From: JBAYJM01 sp041665065
GTDB taxonomy: Bacteria > Patescibacteriota > Patescibacteriia > 2-01-FULL-39-33
Assembly: GCA_041665065.1 (NCBI GenBank)
Contig: JBAYJM010000001.1
Span: 1 to 64,000, forward strand
DNA: 64,000 nucleotides
Direction: 5' to 3'
Shown: in pieces, positions 50,025 through 58,594 of the stretch
Position numbering within the stretch: position 1 is the first letter of the stretch
Layout: the number at the start of each line of letters is the position of its first letter
Notes under the pieces: generated by a model
The model's input: the letters and a program-made list of their open reading frames with translations, nothing else
Database searches by the model: none
Told to the model about the DNA's origin: nothing
Translations under genes and position numbers: made by a program

Positions 50025-51527
50025 ATGCCATCTGAATTTTTTAATATTCGTTACGCAAAAACAAAAATCCCGATTATTTTTCCTACAGTTCTTTCAAACG
50101 AGGCAATGACTAGCACTGAAATGGAAGAAATAGCTGGAGGGCGTTACAAAAAATCACAGCTGATAGTTTTTTATAATGGTTATGTTTTGGGTTATTGGCA
50201 TCATGAAGACTATGAACAAGCGAGAAGAAAAATTTTACAGATTCAATTGCAAAATAACCAGTTGCCAAGTTTTATAAATAAGGTAAATGAGATTTCAGCG
50301 GAAATTAGCAAGTTACTTATAGAATTTAATAAAACTTTTTCCGAGGCCACGGATAAGAGGGCGACAGCATGGAAAACATACGATGGTGCTTGTAACCTAT
50401 ATAGAAGCCTTTGTACATATGCTTATGTTGCTAATCTTTTAGACAGGATACTTACTGAAACGGTAAAAGAAGATTTAAAGCAATATATCGTTGATGAAAA
50501 TAAGCTTCAAGATGATCTTTTGGTGTTATCTCGAGCGCCTAAGGCCAATTATATGTATCAGCATGATTTGGAATTGATTGATCTTTTGGAAAAGCAATCG
50601 ACCGCAGAGGAAATGGAAAATCATATCAATAAATGGTGCGGACTTTTTGGCGGTGGCAGTAATCCTGAGCTTGAAGAATTAAAAAAAGAGGTGGCTGGCA
50701 GAATTGTTTTATTTAAGGGTATGACCGAAACACAGCGCATTAAGGAGCGCGAAAACATTTCGCAAAATTTTTTACAAGCAGATGAAAATATAAAAAAATG
50801 TGAAACTGAATTGAATCTGACAGCAGAGATAAAAGACAAATTCAAATTGTTTCGAGATGCCATTGTATTAAAGGAGGCTAGAAAAATGGCTTTGGTCAAG
50901 TTTAGTGTTGAGGCAAATTTTTTGTTTCAGGCTATATCAGATTTGACTGGCATTACAATTGATAAATTGAGATGCATGTTGCCTTCGGAAACAGAAAGCC
51001 TTCTTACAGATAAAGATTGCGATATTAGTAATGAGATAGACGATAATGTTATATATGTCATTAATGGCGGTATAGTTGTAAAGTATGCGGGGCAGGATTT
51101 TTTTGGTAAAATTAAAGAATATGAAATAGATGAAGAGGTTCTTAAATTAAAAAATGAATTAAGCGGACCTAAAGAAACAATAAAGTCTATAGCGCCAGAT
51201 TTAAAAAAAATCTATAAGGGAATGGTCTCCTGTCGAGGACAAATAACCGCTCCGGTGAAGGTGGTAATGACGATTGCTGATTTTGGAAAAATACAAGACG
51301 GAGATATTTTAGTAACACCCTTAACCACGCCGGAATATGTCAAAATATTTCATAAAGTTAGGGGAATGATCACGTTTGACGGGGCAGGACTTACAAGCCA
51401 TCCGGCAACTCTTTCTAGAGAATACAAAATACCCGCAATTTTAGGGGTGAAGGAATTAGACGGGATTTTAAAAGATGGAGATATGGTGGAGTTAAATGCA
51501 GATAATAATGAGATTAAAATTTTATAA
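50025..51527 (+). CDS. phosphohistidine cluster gene 1: helical domain plus PEP-utiliser swivelling His domain
   Basis: The 500-residue protein has a long helical N-terminal region (about 1-390). Part of it (FRDAIVLKEARKMALVKFSVEANFLFQAI) resembles the linker/substrate domain of PEP-synthase-like and rifampin-phosphotransferase-like enzymes. The C-terminal swivelling domain (about 410-500) contains the phospho-His motif GAGLTSHPATLSREYKIPAILGV (His intact) preceded by GDILVTPLTTPEY. It lacks both the ATP-grasp domain and the PEP-binding TIM barrel; a stand-alone ATP-grasp protein is encoded at the end of this operon. The ATG at 50025 replaces a TTG 9 bases upstream. Confidence 0.8.
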   Translation: MPSEFFNIRYAKTKIPIIFPTVLSNEAMTSTEMEEIAGGRYKKSQLIVFYNGYVLGYWHHEDYEQARRKILQIQLQNNQLPSFINKVNEISAEISKLLIEFNKTFSEATDKRATAWKTYDGACNLYRSLCTYAYVANLLDRILTETVKEDLKQYIVDENKLQDDLLVLSRAPKANYMYQHDLELIDLLEKQSTAEEMENHINKWCGLFGGGSNPELEELKKEVAGRIVLFKGMTETQRIKERENISQNFLQADENIKKCETELNLTAEIKDKFKLFRDAIVLKEARKMALVKFSVEANFLFQAISDLTGITIDKLRCMLPSETESLLTDKDCDISNEIDDNVIYVINGGIVVKYAGQDFFGKIKEYEIDEEVLKLKNELSGPKETIKSIAPDLKKIYKGMVSCRGQITAPVKVVMTIADFGKIQDGDILVTPLTTPEYVKIFHKVRGMITFDGAGLTSHPATLSREYKIPAILGVKELDGILKDGDMVELNADNNEIKIL

Positions 51528-51543
51528 AAATTAATTTTAAAAT

Positions 51544-52620
51544 ATGAATTTTGAAGGTGAAAAAAAATTATTGGAAGACCATAGTAGAGAGGCCAAATTT
51601 TTTGATATTGAAGAAAATGAAAACGGATCTAAAACTTATACCGTTAGATGTAGACGTCCTAAAATAAGAGATGTTTGGAAAGACGCACGCGGGGGAAAAG
51701 GAGAAATATTACGCGATGTGGCATCTTGGGATGGCGATCAAGATTTGCAGGCGCCAGTTTTTGGAGAGGGATATCACTATGGTGTTATGATGGGTGACGT
51801 TGGACCAAAGGAGGCTATTGAAATGGAAAAGCCTGAACTGGAAGTGGCTTGTGTAAGGCATTTAAAACATGAAGGTAACGTGGTAAGTCCTCAAGATTTG
51901 GAGGCTTATAAAAAAAGGGCAGAGGAGTTGGTGGACAGTTTTAATATCGGCGAAGATGATGAGGTCTATGTTATCGCTAGTCCATCTGGCCAATGGCAAG
52001 GTCAGGAAGATAGTAATGAGGCCGTTAAACTATCACGCACGGCAGATACCGCGGGAGTAATTAAAGATGTTTTAGAAGAAAAGGGCATAAAGTTTTTTGA
52101 TAAAATAGACCCGAGAGGTGATGAAACAGGCCCCGTTGATAGCGCGCTCTTTAAGGCATTGCAGGAATTTGACATTAGAGATGATGCATTATTTGGCGAG
52201 GAAAATAAAAAAGGAATTGCAAACTTAAGAGCCACAAAAGCCGGTAAAGACCTTCCTCATCCTGGTGCTTTGACTATGTCAGCTCCGGCTTATGCTTCGC
52301 AAGCCCCAAATCTTAAAGATCTAGTCGATAGAACCGGAATAACAGAATTAAGCAGTGCAACCATTGCCAGAACCTTTAGGGGTTTGGATGTTGCTGAGGA
52401 ATATTTTCTAAATGGAAGAGGCAAAAATAATAAACGAAAAATTGTGATTATGTGCGGTCATGGACAATTTGTTACAGATATAACCGAAGCTTTTCAAAAT
52501 ACTACTGCCGGGCAATTCCCTACTATTTTTGCAAACAATGGGGATTATTTTACGATGCAGGTCGGCAAAGATAAAGAAGGAAAAATAGTTGAAGAATATA
52601 ATTTTACTAAACAGGACTAA
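51544..52620 (+). CDS. phosphohistidine cluster gene 2: histidine-phosphatase-superfamily-like protein
   Basis: The 358-residue protein has CVRHLKHEGN near residue 105, matching the RHGxxxxN motif of the phosphoglycerate-mutase/SixA superfamily with Leu for Gly. A second segment VIASPSGQ resembles the conserved strand after the core, and a late MCGHGQFV near residue 300 occupies the place of the second catalytic His. The N-terminal 95 residues are unassigned. SixA-type members remove phosphate from phospho-His on proteins, which would fit this operon. The gap to gene 1 is 16 bases. Confidence 0.68.
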   Translation: MNFEGEKKLLEDHSREAKFFDIEENENGSKTYTVRCRRPKIRDVWKDARGGKGEILRDVASWDGDQDLQAPVFGEGYHYGVMMGDVGPKEAIEMEKPELEVACVRHLKHEGNVVSPQDLEAYKKRAEELVDSFNIGEDDEVYVIASPSGQWQGQEDSNEAVKLSRTADTAGVIKDVLEEKGIKFFDKIDPRGDETGPVDSALFKALQEFDIRDDALFGEENKKGIANLRATKAGKDLPHPGALTMSAPAYASQAPNLKDLVDRTGITELSSATIARTFRGLDVAEEYFLNGRGKNNKRKIVIMCGHGQFVTDITEAFQNTTAGQFPTIFANNGDYFTMQVGKDKEGKIVEEYNFTKQD

Positions 52621-52629
52621 ATAAAAATT

Positions 52630-53898
52630 ATGAAGAAAACAACAAAGAAAAAATTTATTGATATTTCTCCGCATAGAAGTATCCTTACTAAAATTAGTCA
52701 GACTGGATATTCAATTCAGGAGGCGCTATCAGAACTTATTGATAATGCCATTGATGCGAAGTTGCCAAGAAAAAAAATGAAAGTTACTATTGATGTTTCT
52801 GAGGATGAAATTGTAATAACTGATACGGGCAAGGGAATGTCCGAAGATCAGGCGGCCAAATCCATCAGGCTTGGTTATTCGGAGAAGAAGTGTCAGTTAG
52901 GTGAATTTGGTTTGGGACTAAAAACATCAACATCATTTTTGGGCAAGGGATTTACCCTGGTTACTTCCCCTTTAAAGTCCAATGAGGAATACATTTTGGA
53001 ATATGATGAGGGTCATTGGCTGGAACATGGTGATTGGAATAAATATCCTTTTGTCATTAATCGAGGCGTTGATCCTGAAAAAAGCGGGACGACAATAATT
53101 ATTAAAAAACTTAAAGTTAAATTTTCTGAAAAGTTATTAAGCAATATTAAGGACGAGTTTGGTATGCGTTTTGGCCCGTTTATCAGTAATGGTGAGTTAG
53201 AGCTTATTTTTAATAAAGAAATTTGTGAGTCATATGTCCCTCAGATCATAGATAATAAAAAAAATGAATTCTCATTTGAATTTAAAGGCGGTAAGGCAAT
53301 TGGCTGGTGGGGATATCAGTTAAGCGGACTTAATAAAAGTTACTACGGCTTTCATACTTATAGGCGTGGCAGGCTGGTAACAATTTATGATAAAATTGGC
53401 TTGACTCCTAATCAGACTATTAAACAAATAATTGGCGATATTCATATAGAGGGTATTCCTATTACTCATGATAAAAAGGGTTGGTTAAAATCCTCCAAAG
53501 AATATCAGGATCTTGAAAGTAAAATGAGAGAGTATTTCAAGCCATTTGAAAAAAGACCAAGGCGTATTTTGAGTGGATTTGGAGCATCATCTGGAATTGT
53601 TATCGGCACAGTCAGGTTGGTAAATATGTTTATGTCTGGCAATATAGAAACCGAGATGAAAAGAGTAGCAAAAGGTGACATAATTGTTACCGAAATGACT
53701 AGGCCGCAGTTTCTTCTTGCCATTAGGCGATCAGCTGGAATTATAACTGATATGGGCGGTAATTTATGCCATGCAGCTATAGCTTCAAGGGAATTTAATA
53801 TACCGGCCGTGGTTGGTACTCAAAATGCCACGTCTGTCCTCCAAGATGGCCAAAGGGTTATTTTGGATGGTAATGAGGGATATATATATGAAGATTAA
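52630..53898 (+). CDS. phosphohistidine cluster gene 3: GHKL ATPase fused to a swivelling phospho-His domain
   Basis: The 422-residue fusion begins with a GHKL (Hsp90/MutL/MORC-type) ATPase: N box ALSELIDNAIDAK (about residue 30), G1 ITDTGKGMS, G2 GEFGLGLKTSTS, and GTTIIIKKL. A transducer-like region follows (to about 300). From about 310 a complete PEP-utiliser swivelling domain reads GASSGIVIGTVRLV, GDIIVTEMTRPQ, then GGNLCHAAIASREFNIPAVVGT with the catalytic His, and DGNEG. I know of no common enzyme with this pairing. It overlaps the next gene by 11 bases. Confidence 0.82.
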   Translation: MKKTTKKKFIDISPHRSILTKISQTGYSIQEALSELIDNAIDAKLPRKKMKVTIDVSEDEIVITDTGKGMSEDQAAKSIRLGYSEKKCQLGEFGLGLKTSTSFLGKGFTLVTSPLKSNEEYILEYDEGHWLEHGDWNKYPFVINRGVDPEKSGTTIIIKKLKVKFSEKLLSNIKDEFGMRFGPFISNGELELIFNKEICESYVPQIIDNKKNEFSFEFKGGKAIGWWGYQLSGLNKSYYGFHTYRRGRLVTIYDKIGLTPNQTIKQIIGDIHIEGIPITHDKKGWLKSSKEYQDLESKMREYFKPFEKRPRRILSGFGASSGIVIGTVRLVNMFMSGNIETEMKRVAKGDIIVTEMTRPQFLLAIRRSAGIITDMGGNLCHAAIASREFNIPAVVGTQNATSVLQDGQRVILDGNEGYIYED

Positions 53899-55012
53899 AA
53901 TCGGTGAACAATATTTGCAATTTCCAAAAGTATTGCCTAACGACCTAGAAAGTTTTTTGATTTTTTATCCAAATAAATTTCCACTCATAGTGCCTTATTA
54001 TAAGGAGGTGGCAAAAAAAATTGCCGGTGATCCAGAGGAATTTAAGAAATATGGCAATTGGGCGCACGATGAATTATTTGCTGGTTTTGAAAAAATTAAA
54101 AAAGATTATGAGAATGGCGACCAGTCAAACCTTGATTTTTTAGTCAAAATTGATCAGAGATTTAATAAATTAATTTGCTATCGGTTCTGGATTGTTAATT
54201 ACCTTTTTCCGGATGGACCAATACACGATTTTTATGTTGAGGTTTTAAAAAATTCAATTCGTAAATTTACAGATGTATCTGATGAGGTGGAAGAATTCGA
54301 AGGTAAAATTACAAGAATTCAAAGAGATCTTTTGCAAAGCGACTATGCCGATCTTTATTTACAGCAAGCACTCAACTCGGTAGAGTTATATGAGTTATTG
54401 GCCAGTAGTAAGAATTCAAAATCTATTTTATCTAAGGCAGAGGATATTATTAGTCATCATAAATTGGAAGATGCGCCCGAAATAAATGTTCTTTGGGACG
54501 ATCTTGTGACAATGATCAAGGATGAAACCAATAATGATCCCACAATTTTAAAAATAAAAGATAAGCTGCAGTTTGTTATCAATCAGGCTATAATGAGAAA
54601 ATCTAATCAGCCTATTTATAATATGTTGACCCAAGCCGTTGAATTTCGTAAAGAGAATGAGGAGCTATTTAAAAGGCATGGACAGATGGGCGGTAAGTTA
54701 GATGTTATTTTTTCTCAAGCTAAAGATCGGCTTGATGCGGAGGAATTTAAATTGTTTCAGGTGGCTTATGAGCAATCTCGTAATTTTGCAATGTTTAAAG
54801 ATGTTATGGGGGAAATTGACAGGCCTCTTTTGCCGCTTTGGTTTGGATTGCATGATAAAGTTAAGGCAATCCTCACAAAAGATCAAAAAGTTGACCTTTC
54901 AAGAACAGGACATGCCTGTATGTTCTACCGTTTTGTTTGGTATTTGCCGGCACATTTAAAAGATGAAGTAATGAAGGCTGATATGACGCCATTTGATTTG
55001 AAAACAATTTAG
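53888..55012 (+). CDS. phosphohistidine cluster gene 4: helical protein of unknown function
   Basis: The 374-residue protein is predicted almost wholly helical. The late segment FKLFQVAYEQSRNFAMFKDVMGEIDRPLLPLW echoes FRDAIVLKEARKMALVKF in gene 1, so it may be a paralogous helical domain without the His domain. The start at 53888 (MKIKIGEQYLQFPK) lies inside gene 3 and is preferred over a long upstream extension in that frame. It is followed by gene 5 after 14 bases. No catalytic motif is seen. Confidence 0.65.
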   Translation: MKIKIGEQYLQFPKVLPNDLESFLIFYPNKFPLIVPYYKEVAKKIAGDPEEFKKYGNWAHDELFAGFEKIKKDYENGDQSNLDFLVKIDQRFNKLICYRFWIVNYLFPDGPIHDFYVEVLKNSIRKFTDVSDEVEEFEGKITRIQRDLLQSDYADLYLQQALNSVELYELLASSKNSKSILSKAEDIISHHKLEDAPEINVLWDDLVTMIKDETNNDPTILKIKDKLQFVINQAIMRKSNQPIYNMLTQAVEFRKENEELFKRHGQMGGKLDVIFSQAKDRLDAEEFKLFQVAYEQSRNFAMFKDVMGEIDRPLLPLWFGLHDKVKAILTKDQKVDLSRTGHACMFYRFVWYLPAHLKDEVMKADMTPFDLKTI

Positions 55013-55026
55013 TATTTAAAACTATC

Positions 55027-55974
55027 ATGAAAGACGTATTAAAATTAACAGAAATAGATAAAAATGATGTAGGAATCGCTGGAGGCAAGGGCGCATCGCT
55101 TGGAGAAATGACTCAGGCTGGGATTCCTGTACCGCCGGGTTTTATTATTAGTTCTGACGCTTTTGAGAAATTTTTACAGATATCGGAAATTGATAAAAAG
55201 ATTGAAGCTTTACTTGCTGGAGTTGATGGCAAGGATGATGATATGGTTGAAAAAGTTTCTAAACAAATTGAAGAATTAATTTTAAAGTCAGATATTCCTG
55301 ATGATTTGGTTAATAAAATATCTGATGAATATAAATTTTTAGATGCGTCATTTGTGGCAGTCAGGTCATCGGCGACAGCCGAAGATGGCGCTACATGCGC
55401 TTGGGCCGGCCAATTAGATAGCTACTTAAACACAAAAGAAAAAGATCTTTTGAAAAATATCAAGCGTTGCTGGGCTTCTCTTTTTACGCCAAGAGCAATT
55501 TTTTATAGGATTGAAAATAAGCTAGAAGATACTAAAATTTCAGTAGCGGTTGTGGTGCAGAAGATGGTTGATAGCGAAATGGCAGGCGTGGCATTTTCAG
55601 TGCACCCCGTGACTGAGGATAGAAATCAACTTATAATCGAGGCGGTATATGGATTGGGAGAGGCCTTGGTTTCAGGAATGATTACGCCAAATAGTTATGT
55701 TATTGAAAAAGACTCAAAAAATATTATTGAAAAAAATGTAATTAACCAGAAGCGCGGATTTTACAAAAATGAGGTTGAAGGAAGCAGTGATTGGAAAGAC
55801 GTTGAAGATGGTCTGGGAGAAAAACAAGTGCTTTCTGATGAGCAAATAATTGAGTTATCAAATCTGGTAATGGATATAGAAAATCACTACGGTTTTCCTT
55901 GCGACATAGAATGGGCTTTTGAAAGTGGAAAGTTTTATATCGTGCAGAGTAGGCCGATAACAACTTTAAAATAA
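55027..55974 (+). CDS. phosphohistidine cluster gene 5: stand-alone ATP-grasp (PPDK_N) domain
   Basis: The 315-residue protein is the nucleotide-binding half of PEP synthase, pyruvate phosphate dikinase or rifampin phosphotransferase only. It has GGKGASLGEMTQAGIPVPPGF near residue 20, FVAVRSSATAEDGA near 110, AGVAFSVHPVT, EAVYGLGEALVSG and the closing DIEWAFESGKFYIVQSRPITTL. It ends exactly where the family's central linker and His domain would begin. A phospho-His acceptor is therefore needed in trans, and genes 1 and 3 supply two. A bidirectional terminator follows. Confidence 0.9.
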   Translation: MKDVLKLTEIDKNDVGIAGGKGASLGEMTQAGIPVPPGFIISSDAFEKFLQISEIDKKIEALLAGVDGKDDDMVEKVSKQIEELILKSDIPDDLVNKISDEYKFLDASFVAVRSSATAEDGATCAWAGQLDSYLNTKEKDLLKNIKRCWASLFTPRAIFYRIENKLEDTKISVAVVVQKMVDSEMAGVAFSVHPVTEDRNQLIIEAVYGLGEALVSGMITPNSYVIEKDSKNIIEKNVINQKRGFYKNEVEGSSDWKDVEDGLGEKQVLSDEQIIELSNLVMDIENHYGFPCDIEWAFESGKFYIVQSRPITTLK

Positions 55975-55987
55975 ATTTTTTCAAACA

Positions 55988-56017
55988 AAAAACCTGGCTT
56001 CTCGGCCAGGTTTTTTT
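55988..56017. terminator. bidirectional terminator between the phosphohistidine cluster and ftsH
   Basis: AACCTGGC (55991-55998) pairs with GCCAGGTT (56005-56012), with A and T runs on the two sides. Confidence 0.88.
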
Positions 56018-56027
56018 GAGATATAAA

Positions 56028-57875
56028 TTATGCAACTTCATCGGCTGTAACCGGTTTTATCTCCGGTTCAAAAATTGCATTAAATTCTTCTGTCTCAAGA
56101 GTTTCTTTTACAAGCAGTTCGCTGGATATTTTATCTAAGTATACTTTTTTATCTCTTATAATCTCTCTGGCTTTGTCTGCCCCAGCTTTTATAAGCTTGG
56201 TAATTTCTTCATCGATCATTTCCGCGCTCTTTTCCGAGTAGTCTCTTTGTTCATGAATATCCCGTCCCAAGAAGACCATCTCCTCTTTATGCCCAAAAGT
56301 TCTAAGTCCGGTTTTTTCGTTCATGCCGAATTCGGTAATAATTCTTTTTGCCAATTTTGTAGCTTGCATCAAATCATTCTGGGCTCCAGTAGTAACTTCG
56401 CCGAAAACTTCTTCCTCGGCTATTCTGCCGGCAAGGAAAACCGAAAGTTCTTCAATGAATTCACTGCGAGTGTGCATTTTTTTATCTTCGGATGGAAGTT
56501 TTAAAGTAAATCCGGCAGCCATTCCCCGAGCGATTATCGAAACTTTTCTAACTGCGTCAGTATTTGGAAGTTCGTGAGCAACTAAGGCATGACCAGCTTC
56601 ATGATAGGCTGTAATTTTTTTCTCACGAGTATTTAGGATGTGGCTTTTTCTTTCCGGTCCCAAGATTATTTTATCTATGCTTTTTAAAATATCATCAAGG
56701 CTGACTTCTTTTTTATTTTTAAGCGCTGCCAAAATTGCAGATTCGTTAAGCAGGTTTGCCAAATCAGCTCCGGAAAAGCCGGGAGTCATTTCGCCGATTC
56801 TTCTTAGATCAACATTATCAGCAAGCGGTTTGTTTTTACTGTGAACCATTAAAATGCTTTCTCTGTCGTTGATGTCTGGTAAGTCTAAAGTAACCCTTCG
56901 ATCAAACCTTCCCGGCCTAAGCAAGGCTGAATCTAATACGTCAGGCCTGTTTGTCGCGGCCATGACAATAATATTTGTATTCGGCTCGAAGCCGTCCATT
57001 TCCACAAGTATTTGATTTAAAGTTTGTTCTCTTTCATCATGTGATCCGCCAAGTCCAGCTCCTCTTTGTCTGCCAACCGCGTCAATTTCGTCAATAAAAA
57101 TTATACAAGGGGCATTCTTTTTTGCTTTCCGAAATAAATCTCGGACTCTTGATGCGCCGACACCGACAAACATTTCTACAAATTCAGATCCGGAGATGCT
57201 AAAAAATGGGACGTTGGCTTCGCCGGCTACTGCTTTTGCTAAAAGTGTTTTTCCAGTTCCAGGAGCGCCTAAAAGCAAAACACCTTTTGGAATAGTGGCA
57301 CCAAGTGACAAGAATTTTTTTGGATTTTTTAAAAAGTCTACAATCTCAACCAACTCTTGTTTGGCCTCTTTTACGCCGGCGACATCTTTAAAAGTAGTTT
57401 TAAGATTCTTGCTTAAATTGAATTCTTTAGCTCCGCTTTGTCCGAAGCTCATTGCCTTGTTGTTGGCTCCTTGAGCCTGTCTCATAATAAACCAGAAAAA
57501 AACGATAATTAAAATGAAAGAAACCAGAAACGGGGCTATGGTCAGTAAAACATATTTCATGGTACTGTCATTTTTAACTTGGATATTTACGGCGGCCAAT
57601 TTTTCTCCATTTACATTTAAATCTTTAAGTAGGGCGGGCAAGCTATCCGTGCCCTCTTTTTGCATCATTTGTTTAGTGCCATCAAGAAGAGTTATGTTGA
57701 CGGTATTATTACTAACATCAAGAGACTTAATTTTACCTTGATTTATCTCTTCGACCAGGCTTGTTTGTCCAATTTCGGAGATTTTGGTTCCCGTATTGTT
57801 TACCAAGCTAAATATTGCCGATATAATGATAAATATTACAAATGCGATGATTAAATTTCGGGTCAAGTTTTTCAT
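56028..57875 (-). CDS. ftsH: ATP-dependent zinc metalloprotease FtsH
   Basis: The 615-residue membrane protease has two N-terminal helices (about 8-25 and 105-130) around an extracytoplasmic loop. The AAA+ module has Walker A GAPGTGKT near residue 205, Walker B IIFIDEIDA and the SRH region TNRPDVLDSALLRPGRFDR. The M41 zinc site is HEAGH near residue 425. It degrades misfolded membrane and regulatory proteins as a hexamer. It is complete and ends with an acidic tail. Confidence 0.97.
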   Translation of the reverse strand: MKNLTRNLIIAFVIFIIISAIFSLVNNTGTKISEIGQTSLVEEINQGKIKSLDVSNNTVNITLLDGTKQMMQKEGTDSLPALLKDLNVNGEKLAAVNIQVKNDSTMKYVLLTIAPFLVSFILIIVFFWFIMRQAQGANNKAMSFGQSGAKEFNLSKNLKTTFKDVAGVKEAKQELVEIVDFLKNPKKFLSLGATIPKGVLLLGAPGTGKTLLAKAVAGEANVPFFSISGSEFVEMFVGVGASRVRDLFRKAKKNAPCIIFIDEIDAVGRQRGAGLGGSHDEREQTLNQILVEMDGFEPNTNIIVMAATNRPDVLDSALLRPGRFDRRVTLDLPDINDRESILMVHSKNKPLADNVDLRRIGEMTPGFSGADLANLLNESAILAALKNKKEVSLDDILKSIDKIILGPERKSHILNTREKKITAYHEAGHALVAHELPNTDAVRKVSIIARGMAAGFTLKLPSEDKKMHTRSEFIEELSVFLAGRIAEEEVFGEVTTGAQNDLMQATKLAKRIITEFGMNEKTGLRTFGHKEEMVFLGRDIHEQRDYSEKSAEMIDEEITKLIKAGADKAREIIRDKKVYLDKISSELLVKETLETEEFNAIFEPEIKPVTADEVA

Positions 57876-57954
57876 AGTTTTTTAATAAGTTAACGTAAAA
57901 ATTGAGTTAAAGCTATTGTTCAAATATCTAGTATAATACTAATTTTATATAAAA

Positions 57955-58548
57955 ATGTCAATGATTATTCAAAAAACAATCGACAATGCCTGGGACGCCA
58001 CTTTATTTAGAATAATCCCCAAGTGGGTCAGGCCAAATCATTTGACTATTGCCAAAATTATATTTTTGCCGATAATTGTATTGGTTTTCTATTTTGGCAA
58101 TTTTTGGATCGCTTTGGCTTTATTTATTATTGCTGCATTGTTTGATAGCATTGACGGAGCGCTGGCAAGAAAAAGGAATTTAATCTCGCCTTTGGGCACT
58201 TGGCTGGATCCATTCGCAGACAAATTACTGATAGTTGTCGCTATAATTCTTATTTATAGTTTTTACCCCTATAAAAGTTTTTTAATGATAGTGGCAATAA
58301 TTGAAATCGCCGCCATTATCATAAGTGTAATTGTTCATTTTGGCTTAAAAGAGGTAGGTATTGTAAAGGCAGACTGGTGGGGAAAAATTAAGCTGGCATT
58401 GCAAGTTGCGGGTGTTGTGCTTATTATACTTTTTATAATTTCCGGTAATTTAGGTATTTTGTTTTTAAGCGCAATTATCCTTTCGGTAGCGATTGTTTTT
58501 TCTTTGGCAAGCATTTTCAATCGTATTTATATTATAATAAAGAAATAA
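57955..58548 (+). CDS. CDP-alcohol phosphatidyltransferase (PgsA-like)
   Basis: The 197-residue membrane enzyme has the full signature D-x2-DG-x2-AR-x8-G-x3-D-x3-D in DSIDGALARKRN...GTWLDPFADK (about residues 65-95) and about five membrane helices. It transfers a phosphatidyl group from CDP-diacylglycerol to an alcohol, most likely glycerol-3-phosphate. It could supply the phosphatidylglycerol that Lgt uses. TATAAT-like sequence lies upstream of the ATG without an SD. Confidence 0.88.
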   Translation: MSMIIQKTIDNAWDATLFRIIPKWVRPNHLTIAKIIFLPIIVLVFYFGNFWIALALFIIAALFDSIDGALARKRNLISPLGTWLDPFADKLLIVVAIILIYSFYPYKSFLMIVAIIEIAAIIISVIVHFGLKEVGIVKADWWGKIKLALQVAGVVLIILFIISGNLGILFLSAIILSVAIVFSLASIFNRIYIIIKK

Positions 58549-58559
58549 AGATTAGATTA

Positions 58560-58588
58560 AAAAATCCCCGCCACTTGGCGGGGATTTA
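58560..58588. terminator. bidirectional terminator between the PgsA-like and S1 genes
   Basis: AAATCCCCGCC (58562-58572) pairs with GGCGGGGATTT (58577-58587). Confidence 0.85.
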
Positions 58589-58594
58589 AGCTGA

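Noticed and set aside
55027..55974. Truncated PEP synthase pseudogene
   Set aside because: The frame is intact and ends exactly at the domain boundary. It is followed by a terminator, and acceptor domains are encoded in trans in the same operon, so a split system is more likely than decay.
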